Source of the DNA: Acephala macrosclerotiorum
Lineage: Eukaryota; Ascomycota; Leotiomycetes; Helotiales; Mollisiaceae
NCBI GenBank assembly: GCA_014904845.1
Contig: MU119418.1
Coordinates: forward strand, 1 to 63,178
Length of the DNA stretch: 63,178 nt
Direction of reading: 5' to 3'
Part shown: positions 12,270 to 25,800 of the stretch, in pieces
Layout of the letters: every line of letters starts with the position of its first letter
Position numbering within the stretch: the stretch's first letter is position 1
The notes under the pieces: generated by a model
Told to the model about the DNA's origin: nothing
Seen by the model: the letters and a program-made list of their open reading frames with translations, nothing else
Database searches by the model: none
Translations under genes and position numbers: made by a program

Positions 12270-13632
12270 ATGGCTGCACCTCCTACATTTCCACCCAACC
12301 TAGCCCCTCCTCAGGTTCCGCCGGGATGGAGCGCGGATTGGAGTCCCCAACATAATACTTGGTGAGTTATACGATAGGGGAATATCTTTGGTGAAGGATG
12401 CTGCGAGGCATGTTGTCGCTGACATGACTCCCGACAGGTACTATATCAATTTGACGACCCAAGCATCCCAATGGAACTTTCCAGTCGAACAGGCTCAAAC
12501 ACCTTATGTTGCCCCACCTCCTGCTCAATACCAATCCTATCCAGAACAACAACAACCTCAACAACAATTTGTACCTCCTCAGGCAATCACGCCTCAAACT
12601 CAAATCCATGCAGACGGCGCTCAGCCAGGCCCAGGTGAAGATCGAGAAAGGGGACTTGGAAAGATCGCTGCTGGAGGGCTACTTGGAGTAGCAGGCGGAC
12701 TTCTCGCAGGAGCCATTTTCAACAAGGAAAAGGAAGAAAACAAGATTCCAAAGCCGCACTTCAGTTTCTGGAACAACAGTAATAACAGCAGTAACGAATC
12801 GTTGAATAACCAGCAAAGTGGTGGCGGTCCGGCTTCATGGTTCTCCAAGTTTGGAAGCGGGGGTGGAAGTCAACCTAGCTTCATGCAACCCGCTGAGACA
12901 GCTGTCGCAGGAGCAGCAACCGGAGGCCTTTTTGGAAGCATAGCAAGCCATATGCCACACATGCCAAGCCATAACGTGGCTCCTCCCCCTCAAAACTACT
13001 ACGCAGCATCGCCACCTCCCCAACAACATGCTCCACATGCTGCAACTCAACAGTTCGCTACACCGCAATATCAAGCACCGACCTACAGAGGCAGTGGGCC
13101 ACCTTTGCACATCCACTGCGCAGCATGGTCCGACCAGGATATCACTCATCTTGTCCGTCGCATGGTAACACCAAACCAATCCATCGACTTCAATACAGAC
13201 GATCTCACTGATAAATTCGGAGATCCATGGCCAGGTGCCCCTAAGCAATTCTCCATCCTCTATTCGTATGGTCAACGCCCATGGGAACTCGTGGCTACCG
13301 CAACCGGGAGAGGGAAGTTCTCATTGCTTCCCCACGAGCCCCTGAGCAAAGATCGGATGTCCTACATCCAACCTCCCAATAGTAGAGTTATAGCCGTCGT
13401 TTGGGGAACGGGGAACGCTCTCGATAAAGATACGACAAAGAAATTGACTGAGATCGAGACGACCGGAGAGTTCCAGGCTAATACTAGCTGGGCAGGATTC
13501 GATAACTTGTGGGGTGTGGGAAAGGTTGCCGTTGCGTATTATCGGACTGCGAATGGAGAAATCAAGTTTGCAGCCGCCCGAGATGGAGGAACAGTTCGCT
13601 TGCCATGGAACCCGTTAGCGAAATGGAATTGA
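12270..13632 (+). CDS. WW-domain protein with Pro/Gln-rich linker and conserved fungal C-terminal domain
   Basis: Exon 1 is 12270-12361 and exon 2 is 12438-13632; the intron 12362-12437 (GTGAGT...CGACAG) interrupts a Trp codon inside the WW domain. The spliced product is 428 residues. Residues 18-46 form a WW domain: PPGW (W20), YY at 32-33, W43 and P46 are all present, so binding to proline-rich ligands is expected from the family. A Pro/Gln-rich linker follows, then a Gly/Ala-rich hydrophobic stretch (IAAGGLLGVAGGLLAGAIF), an Asn/Ser/Gly-rich region and a second Pro/Gln region. The last 170 residues (from LHIHCAAWSDQDITHLVR to NPLAKW) form a globular Trp-rich domain that I associate with uncharacterised ascomycete proteins. 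There is no signal peptide, so it is probably intracellular. The ATG at 12270 is chosen because it gives the complete WW domain in frame. Confidence 0.85.
12362..12437 (+). other. Intron of the WW-domain gene
   Basis: GTGAGT donor and CCCGACAG acceptor; 76 bases, phase 2. Splicing recreates the Trp of TWYYIN. Confidence 0.85.
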
Positions 13633-14884
13633 GAAGGACGGGACAGAGGTTTGATTTATACTGTTTTGATTCTGAGCGATGCCATACCCTGAATATTGTT
13701 TGTCGATCATTGCTCCTGGATTCTTCGCTGCAATTTGGCACGATTTAAGGCATTCAGCCTCAAATTTGCTCAAATAGCCGTATTTACCCTTGGCTTGGTA
13801 TAAAGTCGACACTTTCCCCCTCCTCTTGTCTTCGTTTGGTCATTTCTCGGTGATAGTTTTATGTCGCCTTCTTCGTGCCAGCGCACATCTATCGCGTCTT
13901 TCTTGTTATCTTCGGTCTTCCAAAATTGTTTCTCCGCATCACATTCACAGCTCAAGAAGGAGTAAAGGGAAAGGTTCCTAGAAGAACGGGGGGTCTACTT
14001 CCACGTGACTGGATCGACCTTTTTACCACCCCTGAGCTTGTCCTGAAACAATATTTCTCTCTCGACGTGGGGTCCGCATACGTGTCCAGGCTCCTTTAAA
14101 AATCTTACCGAGGTTGTTTGCTCCATCTCTTGTCAACTTCAGACTCGACGACATCATTTTTGGTCCGGTGCCAATATGCGATGGCATTTTCTTCGGCAAC
14201 ATCTCCATCGCCATTGGAACCTCCTTGAAAGCTCTAACCTGTTACGCAAAACGTCACGAAGTTCCCTCTATCCACGGCAAACATCGACCCGCATGGAAAA
14301 CCATCCCATTCCCAGGCACCGAAAGCATCTTTTCGTCTGTGCGCAGTAAGCGTTGATCTTTGCGCATCTTCGTCCGAAGAAACAACGGGGCGTGTTTCAA
14401 AACATTTCCTCTCTTGGCGGGGTCCGAATACCTTTATTTCGCAAATCTTCACTGCGGGTGGATTAGCGCCTCAGCACACTTTATATGCGCCTACGCCTCT
14501 CTGCCAAGAAATGCCAACTCTCCTTGCTGATTTTTATGTCCCCGGCAGAGATCTGAGCATCGTCCGCTGAAACATCTGGGCTCGAAATGGTAATTAAGGC
14601 AAATTTCTTGTGGGCGGGTATGGCGACGTTAGTGAGGTGTGGATATCTCCTTTCGCGATACATATATCGCGGCGTCTGCTTGCATTTGAGTTTTCTTCTC
14701 TTCACGGCAGGTTGTCTGTATACATTCTTTTCCCCTTTACCCACATTCTTTTCAACGTCTAGAACGCATTGTTGTGTTGTGATCGAAGCTGGTCTGAAAT
14801 CATTTGCAACGAACTTCAGAAGTCCTTTCATTGCCACACGGATTTATATCAAGTCGCTCTTTTGGTTTCGATCTCGCATTTAGA
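13633..14884. other. Gene-free stretch upstream of the LPMO gene
   Basis: Only short frames occur here, on both strands, and none has protein-family features. Two related segments about 350 bases apart (around 14048-14083 and 14395-14431) share CTCTC followed by GGGGTCCG and A-TAC. They may be an old duplication or repeated promoter elements. Confidence 0.5.
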
Positions 14885-15890
14885 ATGTCTTCCATGACCA
14901 AGACTTCCACCCTTTTGGGTCTTTTAGCCTTAGTTGCCAAGGTTTCCGCTCACGGCTTCGTGCAGGGGATTGATGTTGCTAGTACATAGTAAGTAGGATC
15001 CTTCTCCAATCGAGTTTTCACTGACGTCTTCCAGTTATACTGGTTACCTCGTAAACCAATATCCCTACGAGACAGATCCACCTGCCTCCATTGGTTGGGC
15101 AGAGACCGCCACTGACCTCGGATATGTCGCTCCTGATGCGTATGCCAGTGGCGATATAATCTGCCACCGAGGAGCCACCAACGCCGAACTCTCCGCCTCT
15201 GTTGCCGCTGGCGACGTCGTAACCATGTTCTGGAACACCTGGCCAGAATCTCATCATGGTCCCGTCATCGACTACATCGCATCCTGCGATGGAAACTGCA
15301 GCTCCGTCGACAAGACCACCCTCGAATTCGTCAAGATCGCCGAGTCAGGTCTCATCTCTGACACCACCTCCCCAGGAACTTGGGCTTCAGACAACCTGAT
15401 CTCTAACAACAACTCTTGGGCAATTACCATCCCATCCACCCTGGCACCAGGAAACTACGTCCTTAGACACGAAATCATTGCCCTTCACTCGGCTGGAAAC
15501 ACTGATGGAGCTCAAAACTACCCTCAATGCATCAACCTCGAAGTCACCGGTTCCGGAACCGCTTCTCCATCGGGAACTCTTGGTGAGAGTCTCTACACCA
15601 AGACTGAGGCCGGGATCTTGGTCAACATCTACACCACTGGTCTCACATACACGATTCCCGGCCCAACTCTTTGGTCCGGTGGATCCTCAGGCTCAGCTAC
15701 CAGTGCCGCTGCTGGTGTTGCCTCTAGCACACAAGCTGCTATTGTCACATCGTCAGCTGTCGCTACCGGGGCCACCAGCTCCGTCTCCTCTGTCCCAACT
15801 ACCTTCGCCACCGTCGTAAAGTCCAGCTCAGCTTCCACCCCAGTTGAGACTAGTGCTCCTGACAGTGGTGATAATTCTTGCGAGGCTTGA
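14885..15890 (+). CDS. AA9 lytic polysaccharide monooxygenase (former GH61)
   Basis: Exon 1 is 14885-14988, the intron is 14989-15034 (GTAAGT...TTCCAG, 46 bases) and exon 2 is 15035-15890; the product is 319 residues. A signal peptide ([15 protein letters not shown]) ends directly before His23, so the mature protein begins HGFV with the N-terminal copper histidine of the AA9 histidine brace. Further AA9 features are [10 protein letters not shown], the segment [20 protein letters not shown], the second copper histidine in [23 protein letters not shown] and the axial-site region [11 protein letters not shown]. About 90 C-terminal residues are Ser/Thr/Ala-rich linker, ending SCEA without a CBM1 cellulose-binding module. 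AA9 enzymes oxidatively cleave cellulose or related glucans outside the cell. The key residues are present, so it should be active. It stands alone with no linked carbohydrate genes. Confidence 0.93.
14989..15034 (+). other. Intron of the LPMO gene
   Basis: GTAAGT donor, TCTTCCAG acceptor, 46 bases, phase 2. It lies between the first copper-binding segment and TGYLVNQ. Confidence 0.9.
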
Positions 15891-17449
15891 TTTGAGCCCT
15901 CTGCAGGTACGACGGGGTTGGGGTGAGGTGAGGGGAAATAAAAAAGAAACCATTTTCATGTAGATATATTTACGCGCTGTGTTTGGTTTTGAGATGGACT
16001 TTTGAGAACGGGTGTTTGTACATATATGTCTTTCTATGTGTATCTTTGGACGGAAAATCGGATACGACTAAGGACAATGAACTCACGATTTGTCTTGGTA
16101 TTCTTCTCTTTCTGTTCCTCGGTAGGCGAGTTGTCGCGCCTTCAAGGACCCAGCCTTCGATGGACTTTCTAGGGCGACGTGTTCTCCGTTTGCAGGAGAA
16201 TCACTACAAGTAATCCATCCTTTGGCCTCAATTGGAACCCCAGACCGAAGAAGCCCTCTTCCATCAATCATATTGATCGGGATTGCACTTGCTCTCTACT
16301 TATTGGTTGCGTATACAACGTCGGACTGAGCAGCCAACCGAAGCGCACCGAAGTCCTATTACAGGCAAACGCCGTGTGTGGGTGTAAAGTGTGTGTTCAT
16401 AATGTGTTGTGATGTCTTCTTCCTGTCTAGCGGTGAGATGAGGATATATATAACATTAAACACGTGACCACCCTAATAAGTCCCAAGCGGGCAGTGCTGA
16501 TATGATACTCAAACATTGTTCTTGACCTCACTTTTCGTCGAAGACTTCATTCGCCTTTTCATCTCTCAAATAGTATGAATTCCATGCGATACCTTTTCAT
16601 TTTGTGCATTTCATGAAAAGATGAACCCACCAGGGTTCCCGGGGGCACTTCTCGGGGGCCTCCTCGTTCTGACGCCAGACGCAGGAAGATCGTCTCTATT
16701 CACGGGAACAGTACCTATGGATTGGTGCGAGATATAGTATATTCCCAATTCTCTATCTCACCCCTCTCTTCTTTCGATTCTCCTTCCAAAGAGCATATCG
16801 GCTGACGCAAACTCTAGGGCAGCACTAGGCGGTATCACAGCTGCACTCATCCACTCCGCCTCTGCTCCCTAACCAACTTCCCCTCAAACCCCCGACCCGA
16901 TCCGTTGAATTCACACATTCAATGCCTCTACCCTCTTCCGGCGGGTCCTGTCTGCATATCTGCCTTGCCGTTAAAACTCGGGTCTCGTGTCTCCGTGCTT
17001 CAAATTTGTATCCGGTCCCCTATATCAAAAGTCAGGATGGAAGACCAGCGCGCTAGGCATCCTAACGCAAGGAAATCTCTCAAAAGAGAGGATTGACAAT
17101 TCCTGTTCCGCTACTGTGGTGGGGCTATATGCTCTCTCTTTAAAAATCCTTATAAATAGCTAGTTTCGAGGGCAGTACTAATCACGTGTCTTCTAATACA
17201 TAAGAAGCTTTCGCTCACTATAAAACAATTAAGAACCTTTTCCACTTTTACTTTGATTAATTTACGAATTACAAATTACTCTAAATAAATCTAGTGTAGA
17301 AAGGCAATAGAGCACAAAGCAAAAAGGCTCAACCGTAGATCAGTTTGTTTTAGCCAGTGAGCTAGACTCATCCGAAGTAATCCGTAATCCGTAAATCAAT
17401 CAATCAATCCGTTAGTCGAAGTAGAAGTAAAAAGCGTTGTTGATTATAC
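15891..17449. other. Gene-free stretch downstream of the LPMO gene
   Basis: It starts with the LPMO 3' region. No frame with recognisable protein features is present. There are local simple repeats, such as ATCCGTAATCCGTAA followed by (ATCA)n near 17380-17405. Composition falls gradually toward the AT block from about 17100. Confidence 0.6.
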
Positions 17450-17615
17450 CTTTGACAATAATTAAAAGTATTCTACTAAAGAAAAAAAAGACCATATAAA
17501 GTTTACGTAATAAAACGTGAGACTTACGGCACGTATTTGCGCCAAGAAACGCCAAAATGTGTCGCTTTTAGTATTTAGCGCTCTTCGTAAAGCAACTCTA
17601 GTTTTACGTGAGAAA
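17450..17615 (-). repeat. Inverted copy of the repeat at 56442-56640
   Basis: The segment reads ATTAAAAGTATTCTACTA, then TTACGTAATAAAAC, then GCCAAAATGTGTCGCTTTTAG and TTTAGCGC. The same blocks occur in the same order on the minus strand of 56442-56640. The two copies are inverted and lie at edges of the two gene islands, with the GTAAAGC-rich end toward the AT block here. It looks like the end of a transposon, MITE or old LTR. Confidence 0.7.
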
Positions 17616-17639
17616 AGTTGTAAAAAGAACGTTTTTACT

Positions 17640-20600
17640 CGTATTAATAAAATCGATATAAATAAAAATTTTATATTTTAAAATTTTTATAATAAATTTA
17701 AATTGTTAAAATTAAAATATAATATAAAATATAAAAAATATTTTATTTTTTTATAAAAATTAAATATTAATAATTATTAATTTTCGATTAATAAATTAAA
17801 AATAAAATTTATAATTTTATAATATTTATAAAAATCAATAATTATTAAATTTTAAATTTTTATTATATTTTTTTATTATAATAATTATATAAATTATTAG
17901 TATTATTATTTTCGTTTATAATTATAAAATTATAAAAAATTTAAATAATATTCGTTTTAATTTAATTTTATAAAAATATATTAATATTATATTTATTATT
18001 TAAAAATTAATAAAAAAAAATATTTAATATATTATTTTATTAAATTAAAAAAAGTTTAATTAATTATATAAATATATTATTTTTAATATTATAATTATAT
18101 TAAAAAACAAATTAAATTATTTATAAATAATATATATTTTAAATATAATTATTTTTTTTTTTAATTTAATTTTAATTTAATTTATTTAAATAGTTTTTTA
18201 ATATTTTTTATTAATTTTATATTATTTTTTATTATTAATTTTATATTTAATAATAAAAATAAAAATTTTTTAAAAAAAAAAATTTTATTTTTAATATATT
18301 TTTAATTATAATATTTATTTTTATAATTATTTATTATTTAAAAAAAATTTATAAAAATAAATTATATTAAAATAAAAAATAATTTATTTATTATAAATAT
18401 TAATAATAAATTTTTTTTTTAATTTTAATATAAAAATTAAAATAATAAAAATTAAAATAAAAAAAATATTAAATTAAAATTATAAATAAATATTAATATA
18501 TTATAAAATTATTATATAAATATAAAATCGTATTTATAAAAATACGAAAATTAAATATAAATATAATAATAATATTAAAGAAATTATATTTAAATTATTA
18601 ATAAATTTAAATAAAAACGATTTTAATACGTTTATTAATATATTAAATAATATTATTATATTTTATAATTTTATTTAAATTTATAAATATATAAAAAAAT
18701 TATTAAAAATTAAAAAATAATATTAATATTAATATTAATAATTTATTATTAATTATGAAAAAATTAAAAATTTTTATTTATTAAATTTATTTTATATTTT
18801 TTTTTATATATAATTTTTATTTTTATATTTTTATTATTTTATTTATTATTATAAATTTTTAAAAAAAAAATTTTTATTAAATATATATTAATATTTTATA
18901 TTATAATAAATATAATTATTTAATTTTTTTTAATTTATTATTATAAATATAATATATTTTTAAAAATAAAATTTATAAAAGTTTTAAAAAATTAATAATA
19001 AATAAAACGAATTAAATTAATTTTAATTAAAATATTTATTTAATATATATTTATTTTTAAAAAATATAAAATAATAAAATAAATAATATTTTCAATTTAA
19101 AACGATTTAATATTATTATAATATTTTTTTTAAATTTATTTTTATTTAAATTTTTTTATATTTTTATATTAAATTTAATTAATTATAATTATTAAATATA
19201 TTTTTTTTACGAAATTTAATTTAATTATAATTTAATTATATATAATTCATTTAAAATTTTAAATAATTATATTATTTAAAAAATTTTATAAAAAATTTTA
19301 ATTATAAAATTAATATTTATTTATTATTTTATTTAAATACGTTTAATTTTTTTTATTATTATTATAAAAAATATAATAATATTATATTAATTATTTTATT
19401 TAAATATTTTATTTAAATATTAATAATATTTAATTAATAATCGTATATTTAAATTTATATTATAATTTTTTAATTTATTTTAATAAAATAATATATTAAT
19501 ATTATTAAATAATTAATTAATTTTATATTTAATATTAATAAAATTATTATTATAAATTTTTTTAATTAAAAATTATATTAAAAAAATATTAAAATTTTTA
19601 AACGAGTTTTTAAATATTTAAAATACGATTTATTAATTTTATATATATAATAAAATAAAATTAATTAATATTATTTAAAAAATATTATATTAAATTAATA
19701 AAATTTTAAAATAAATAAATTATTAATTATTGAAATATTAATTATATTTAATAATATTAAATATAAATAAAATAAATAAATAATAATTTTTATAAATATA
19801 TAAAATTATAAAATGATTATTATTATAAAATTATTTAAAAAAATAAAAAATAAAAATTATATAAAATTAAAATTACGATTTTACGATTTTACGAATTAAT
19901 AATTTATAATATTTTATAAGTATTTTATAAAATTTAAAAATTAAAATATAAAATTAAAAAAAATATTATTAATAATAAAATATAATTAATTTTAATAAAT
20001 TATTAAAAAATAAAAATAAAAAATAAAAATAAATAATATTTTAAATATAATTTATATAAAAAAAACTTTAAAATTTTTTTATAAACGTAAATAATTAAAT
20101 TAATAAATAAATATAAAAAGCGTATTATAATAAATAAATATTAAAATATATTAATTTAAAATTAAATCGTTAAAAATAAAATATAATATAAAATACGAAA
20201 AGTATTTTATTATTTTATAATAAGTAAAAACTTTTTATATACTAAAAAATACGTAATTAATATTATTTTCGAAATTAATTATTTATAAAAATTTTTAAAA
20301 AAAGAATATATAATTTTATTATATTAATTTATTAATTAAAACTAATTAATTTACGATTAAATTTTATTATTTTTTTATATTTATAAAATAATATTAAAAA
20401 ATAAATTTAAATTATTAAAAATTATAAATTATAAATTAATTAATAAAAGATTTTTATTTTAATTATAAAATTATAAAAAAATATCAATTTATAAAAATTA
20501 TATATTAAATTATTCGAAATAATTAATATTAAAACGAATATAAAAAAAAAAAAAAATTATAATAATTATTTATAATAATTAATTTTATTTTTAATAAAAA

Positions 20601-23468
20601 TTAAAATATAAAAATAAAAATTTTAATACGAAAAAAAAAAATTATAACGTTTAAAAATAAAAATATTTTATTATTTTATATTTTAATAATTATTTTTAAA
20701 TTAAAATAAATTTTTTTTATAAAAAAAAAAAAAAAATTAATTTTTAAAATAAATTTTATTTAAAAATAATAATTTAAAAATTAAAATTAATAAAAATTTT
20801 ATATTAAATTTTTTTTAATAAAAATTATTAATATTTTCGAAAAAAATTATAAAATTTTAAAATTTTAATTTAATATTATTTACTTTTTTTTAAAAAAAAA
20901 TATTTATTTATTTATATAATTAAAATTAATTAATTATTTATTTAATTAAATTAATAAAAATTATTTTTATTTTGATTATATTATTAATTTTTTAAAAATA
21001 TATATTTATATTACAATTATAAATATTTTTTTTTAAAATAATATAATAATTATTAATATTAATAAAAATATTAATAATTACTAATAATAATTAATTAAAT
21101 ATATATAAAACTTTTTTTGGTTTTTAATATACGTATTAATTTATAATTTATTAAAATTGTTTAAAAAACGAAATTCGAAATATAAAAATCAAATAATATT
21201 AATTATATACGATTTCGAGTTATATATAAATATTATATAATATTTATTTCGATATTTATAATTTTTTTATAATAAAAACGTCGTTATTTTTAATAATTTA
21301 AACGAATAAAATAAAATAATTTTTTATTATACGTTATAAATATATAAAATTTATTAATTTTAATATAAATAAAAATATTAAAAAATAAAAATTATATAAT
21401 TAAATATTAAAAATAACGTTAATTTATTAATATTATTTTTAAAATTCGTTGAAATTTATAAATTTTAAATTTTAAATTTTTTTTTTATTTTTAATTTAAA
21501 ATTTTAAATAATAATAATATTAATAATAAAAAACTTTTTTTTAATTTTTTTTTATTCGTATTTTAAAATAATTAATATTTAAAAACTTTTTTAAAATTTT
21601 ATTATAATATTTATCGAATTATTTTAATTATTAATTTATTTAATTTTTTATAATTTTTTTTATTCGTATAATTATTATAAAATTATAATATTAATTATTA
21701 AATATTTTTTTTTAATCGTTTCGAATTAAATTAAATACTCGTAAAATAAATACGAATTAATATATATAATAATCGAAATATTAAAAAAAACGAATTATTT
21801 TACGATAATATTTATAATAAATTTAATTATTATTATTATATTTTTTTTTTTTATTATTTTATAAATTTTTAAAATTAATATATTTTTAATAATTCGTTTA
21901 TTTTTAATAAAATTATAATAAATAAAAAAATTTAATTTCGAATTTTTTATTATTTTTTTAATTTTTATTTATAAAAATAATTTTATATTTAATTTAAAAA
22001 TTGAAATTTTTATTATTTATAAACGATTTATAAATAAAAATGAAAACTTTTATTATTAATAAATTTAAAATAATATATTTAAATTTTCGATTTAAATTTT
22101 TAATTTATTATTTTAATTTTAATCGAATTTTAATATTAAATAATAATAAATAAATTGAAAATTATTTTAAATTAATAAATTATAATAATATAAATATTTT
22201 AAATATATTATTTTTTATATTTAATTTATTAATTTAAATTTTTCATTATAATTAAATTATTTTTTTATATTAAATTAATATATATTTATTAAAAATTAAT
22301 AAAGTTTTTAATATAAAAATTACTTTAAATTTTATTACGAATTTAATTTTTTTTGAATTAATTTTTTTCGAAAATAAATTTTTTTTTTATTAATATAAAT
22401 ATATTATTTATTTGTATTTTAATAATATTAAATATTTTTTTTTCGATTGTAAATAAAAAATAAAAATTGTATATAAATATAATTATTAATAGTTTTTTTA
22501 TAATATTTATAATATGTAATTTATTAATAAATTTAAAATTATTATAATAATATTCAATAAATAAAAATAATAAATTTATTTTAATAAATATACGAATATT
22601 AATTATTAAAAATTAATTATTAATTATATATAAATTTAAATAATATTACGAAATTATATTTTAATTATTTTATTTGAAAATTGAATTAAAAAAATGTTAA
22701 TATAATAATAATTCGTTATTTAATTTTTTAAATAATTAAAAATTATATTTATTTTTTTATTATTATTATATTTTTAAATTATTAATTTTAATTTTTCACA
22801 CGAATTATTAATATTATTTTTTTAATTTTATTAATTAATTTCGAATAAAAAATACGAATTTTAATATATTTAATAAAATTAAATTTAATAAATTAAAAAA
22901 AAAAATTTATAATTAAATTATCGATTTTTTTATTAAAATTTTTCGAATAATATTTCAAATATAATAATTATATTTTTTTTATATAATTATAATAAAAAAA
23001 ATTTATTGATTTTTTTTTATTTATTATAAAAATTATAAATATTTCGTTTTTATTTTTAATAATAATAATAAACGTATTATTAAAATTTTTATTATTATTA
23101 TCGTTTTTAATAAATTAATAACGTTTATTTTATTGTAATTTTTTATTAAATATTTTTTTATTATTTCGTAATTTTTTTAATTGTTTTTAATCGTATTATT
23201 TTATTAGTAATTTATTATTTAAATTTTTTATTAATAGTTTTTTTATAAAATAATTTTTTTATATAATACGATTTAATTATTATTAAACGAAATTTAATCG
23301 ATTTATAAAATATATTAATTATATATATTTTTTCGTTTATTATTAATAATTTATATAAATTTTTTTATTAAATATATATATTTAAAAAAATTAATAAATT
23401 TAAAATAATACGTTTTCGTCGATTATTTTAAAATATATTTTAAAAATTAATAATATAAATACGATTTC
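17640..23468. repeat. AT-rich RIP block, left part
   Basis: AT-saturated repeat DNA without usable frames. The part from about 21100 to 23468 aligns with 36100-38460, for example the shared block around 22150-22195 and 36920-36965. The part at 21105-21290 also repeats at 32770-32950. It is therefore part of an LTR-family copy that continues on the other side of the copia insertion. Confidence 0.85.
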
Positions 23469-23697
23469 TGTTAAAACGTTCAAAGACAAATCACGAAATA
23501 CTAAGATCTTAGTCTGGTATCAATAATTCAATTCTGTTTGTCTCTTTTTAGAAGAAGCATTTCTCTATTTATATAATTAAACAGAGTGGACGTAAGATTA
23601 AAGAGTGGACGCTAGGGCAGCTGTTGCCAAAAGCAATAAAAGTCATAGCTCGGATTATCTAGTCGATCGTTTAAGCGATTACATGATTGAATCGATA
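23469..23697 (-). repeat. Copia 3' LTR (coding sense), lightly mutated
   Basis: 229 bases. In the coding sense it contains TATATAAATAG as a possible TATA element and the conserved end block TACCAGACTAAGATCTTAG. It retains most G and C. Confidence 0.85.
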
Positions 23698-24359
23698 CTA
23701 GCAATTCTCTTTTTGAGAGAAGACGCTTTTTTCAACTCGTAAACTAGATACAGAGGAGAGTACTACTGCGACTGTCAACGCGTTGTCTCGCTACTAAATA
23801 CTAGAAGGAAATCTGATCGTGAACTAGTCGTCGTTACGTGTTGTAATGTTTGATTGATCAGACTAGACTTGAAGAAATTCTTTTAAACTCGGTATTTATA
23901 ACCTTTGAATCAATTGAAAGTTTTGCTCTTAAAAACACCGAAAATATCGAAAAATACTAAAAATACTAAAACAATAATTACGCATTTCTTTTTTTAGTGC
24001 TATTCTTTTTAACGATCGTTCTCTTTATTATTTTCGTTTTCGTCGATTGATTTTTGGATTTCGAGACGTTGCATTTATTTCTGTACTTTGATATTAAAGC
24101 GATTAATACTAACGAGCGATTCAAGTACTTTATTAGTATTGGATTTAATTATAGTATTAATTGAATTACTATTTTTAGTAATTTATTGAATTTTCGAGAA
24201 TTTTTTGCGTTTATACGATTATTTGATAATTATAATATTGATTATAAGACGCTTTTTTTTAGTAGTATCGAGTTTAATTATATACTCGTAAAAAAAGAAA
24301 AAATCGATGCAAATAATTACGAGAATTAAATTCAACTCGAGTCGTTTTATAATAAGATT

Positions 24360-25800
24360 AAAAGTAGTAAAAATCGAGATTTCTATATCGATTTTTGTTG
24401 TTATTACGTATAACTCAAAAACTAAAATAGTACGAGTAATTCTTTTGTATTTCGTTGAACTTTAATAAAGTAAATTGTCTCGCAAATCGAATTGTTTATC
24501 GCTATAAGTCTTATTACTAAAAACGACGATATACTCGATCTACGAATTGAGATTTTTATTTATAGTAAAAAAGTCGTTTACAAAGACGAAAAGTTTTATT
24601 GAATGTAAGTCTAAACAAAAGAATCGAAGTCTACAATTGAGATTGTTTATTTGCTATTGTAATCGCTTATTCAGCGTTGCAATTTACTTTTTTTTGAGAT
24701 ATTAGTATTGAATTGCCGTCGATATATCGTACGCAGTTTTCGATTGATAAATAGAATTGATGTATATTTCTCGAGCACGTTACTCGAAATACGTTTACTT
24801 GTAGAAGTTTGATTTCGAATCAATCAAATTTAAGCGTTTGCTTTGCTTTTTTTGCGAAAGTACAATTCTATTTTTAGTTTTATTTATTATTAGTTTATAT
24901 TCGTTAAACAATAGAAAAGTATTCGACGTAAGAAACTCTATAGATTTAATTAGCAATTTAATCTTTTGTAGTTCAAAGTTTTTTAGTTTTACAAAAGTCT
25001 AATTTCTTAGAATAAGCGTATTGTCGATTTGTATATCGATTATCTCGAATAAAATATAATTATTTTTCGTAATAAATAAACAAAAATCGAAAATTAAAAG
25101 TTTTATCGAAAGTTTGTTTTTATAATAAATACTATACATTTTATATTAGTGCATTTTCGCTTTCGAGATTTCGTAAAGAAATTTAATTATTTTGAAAACG
25201 ACGTTCGATAAAAGTTTATTCGTTATTTTCTTCGAAAGTCTAATAAAAATAATACGTACTAATAGAATTATTAATTGCACGTATATTTGAATAATGTTTT
25301 TCAAATAAATATTAATTTTTTTAAATTTAAAAAATAAAATTATAATAACGATAATTCGTTGATTAACGCGTTAAATAATCGAGAATTGAATTAATACTAT
25401 TTTTTTGTTTTTATCGTTAAATATTTGAATTACAAAACGAGATTTTTCGTATAAAATTACTATTTTTATACTTTTGATTTTATTTATTAATTTTGAATCG
25501 AAAATTCGTTAATTATTAATTTTTTTCGAATTATTAAAAATCAATTTAAAGACTTTTTTCGCGATTAATTTATTAATTTTTTTTCTATAAAAAACTACGA
25601 ATAAATCGCTTAAAATAGTAATAATCTCTTTTACGCGAAAATCTATAAATAATTGTTTATTTTTAGTTTTTTTTTCAATTAAATAAATTTCGAAAGTTTT
25701 TATATTTATATAAATTGTTATATAAATATATTTATCGAGACTAAAAACGTAGAAAAAGATTTTTATTATAATTCGAAATAAATATAAATTTTTTTTCAAA
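24360..25800 (-). pseudogene. Relic of copia reverse transcriptase and RNase H
   Basis: On minus, the order of readable blocks is LFIDFRVKEIITILSDLF, then after one stop RIFDSKLINKIKS, YEKSRFVIQIFNDKNKKIVL and QRIIV, then further down IATLNKRLQ-stop-QI, LFVFVND and YSDKQFDL, then STKYKRITRTILVFELY. These correspond to the fungal copia blocks I know as DEVKN, EKSRLVVQAYND, KRLQWQ, FVDGSFA and SSTKxKRVTRSVLASE. Most stops are TAA or TAG where the family has Gln or Trp, as RIP would produce. It cannot encode a functional enzyme. Confidence 0.8.

Noticed and set aside
14481..14837. Minus-strand frame of 118 codons upstream of the LPMO gene
   Set aside because: Lys/Arg-rich without motif or splice context; it probably lies over the LPMO promoter.
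25509..25799. Frame of 96 codons as an independent gene
   Set aside because: It is the readable part of a damaged copia reverse transcriptase and is listed as that relic.
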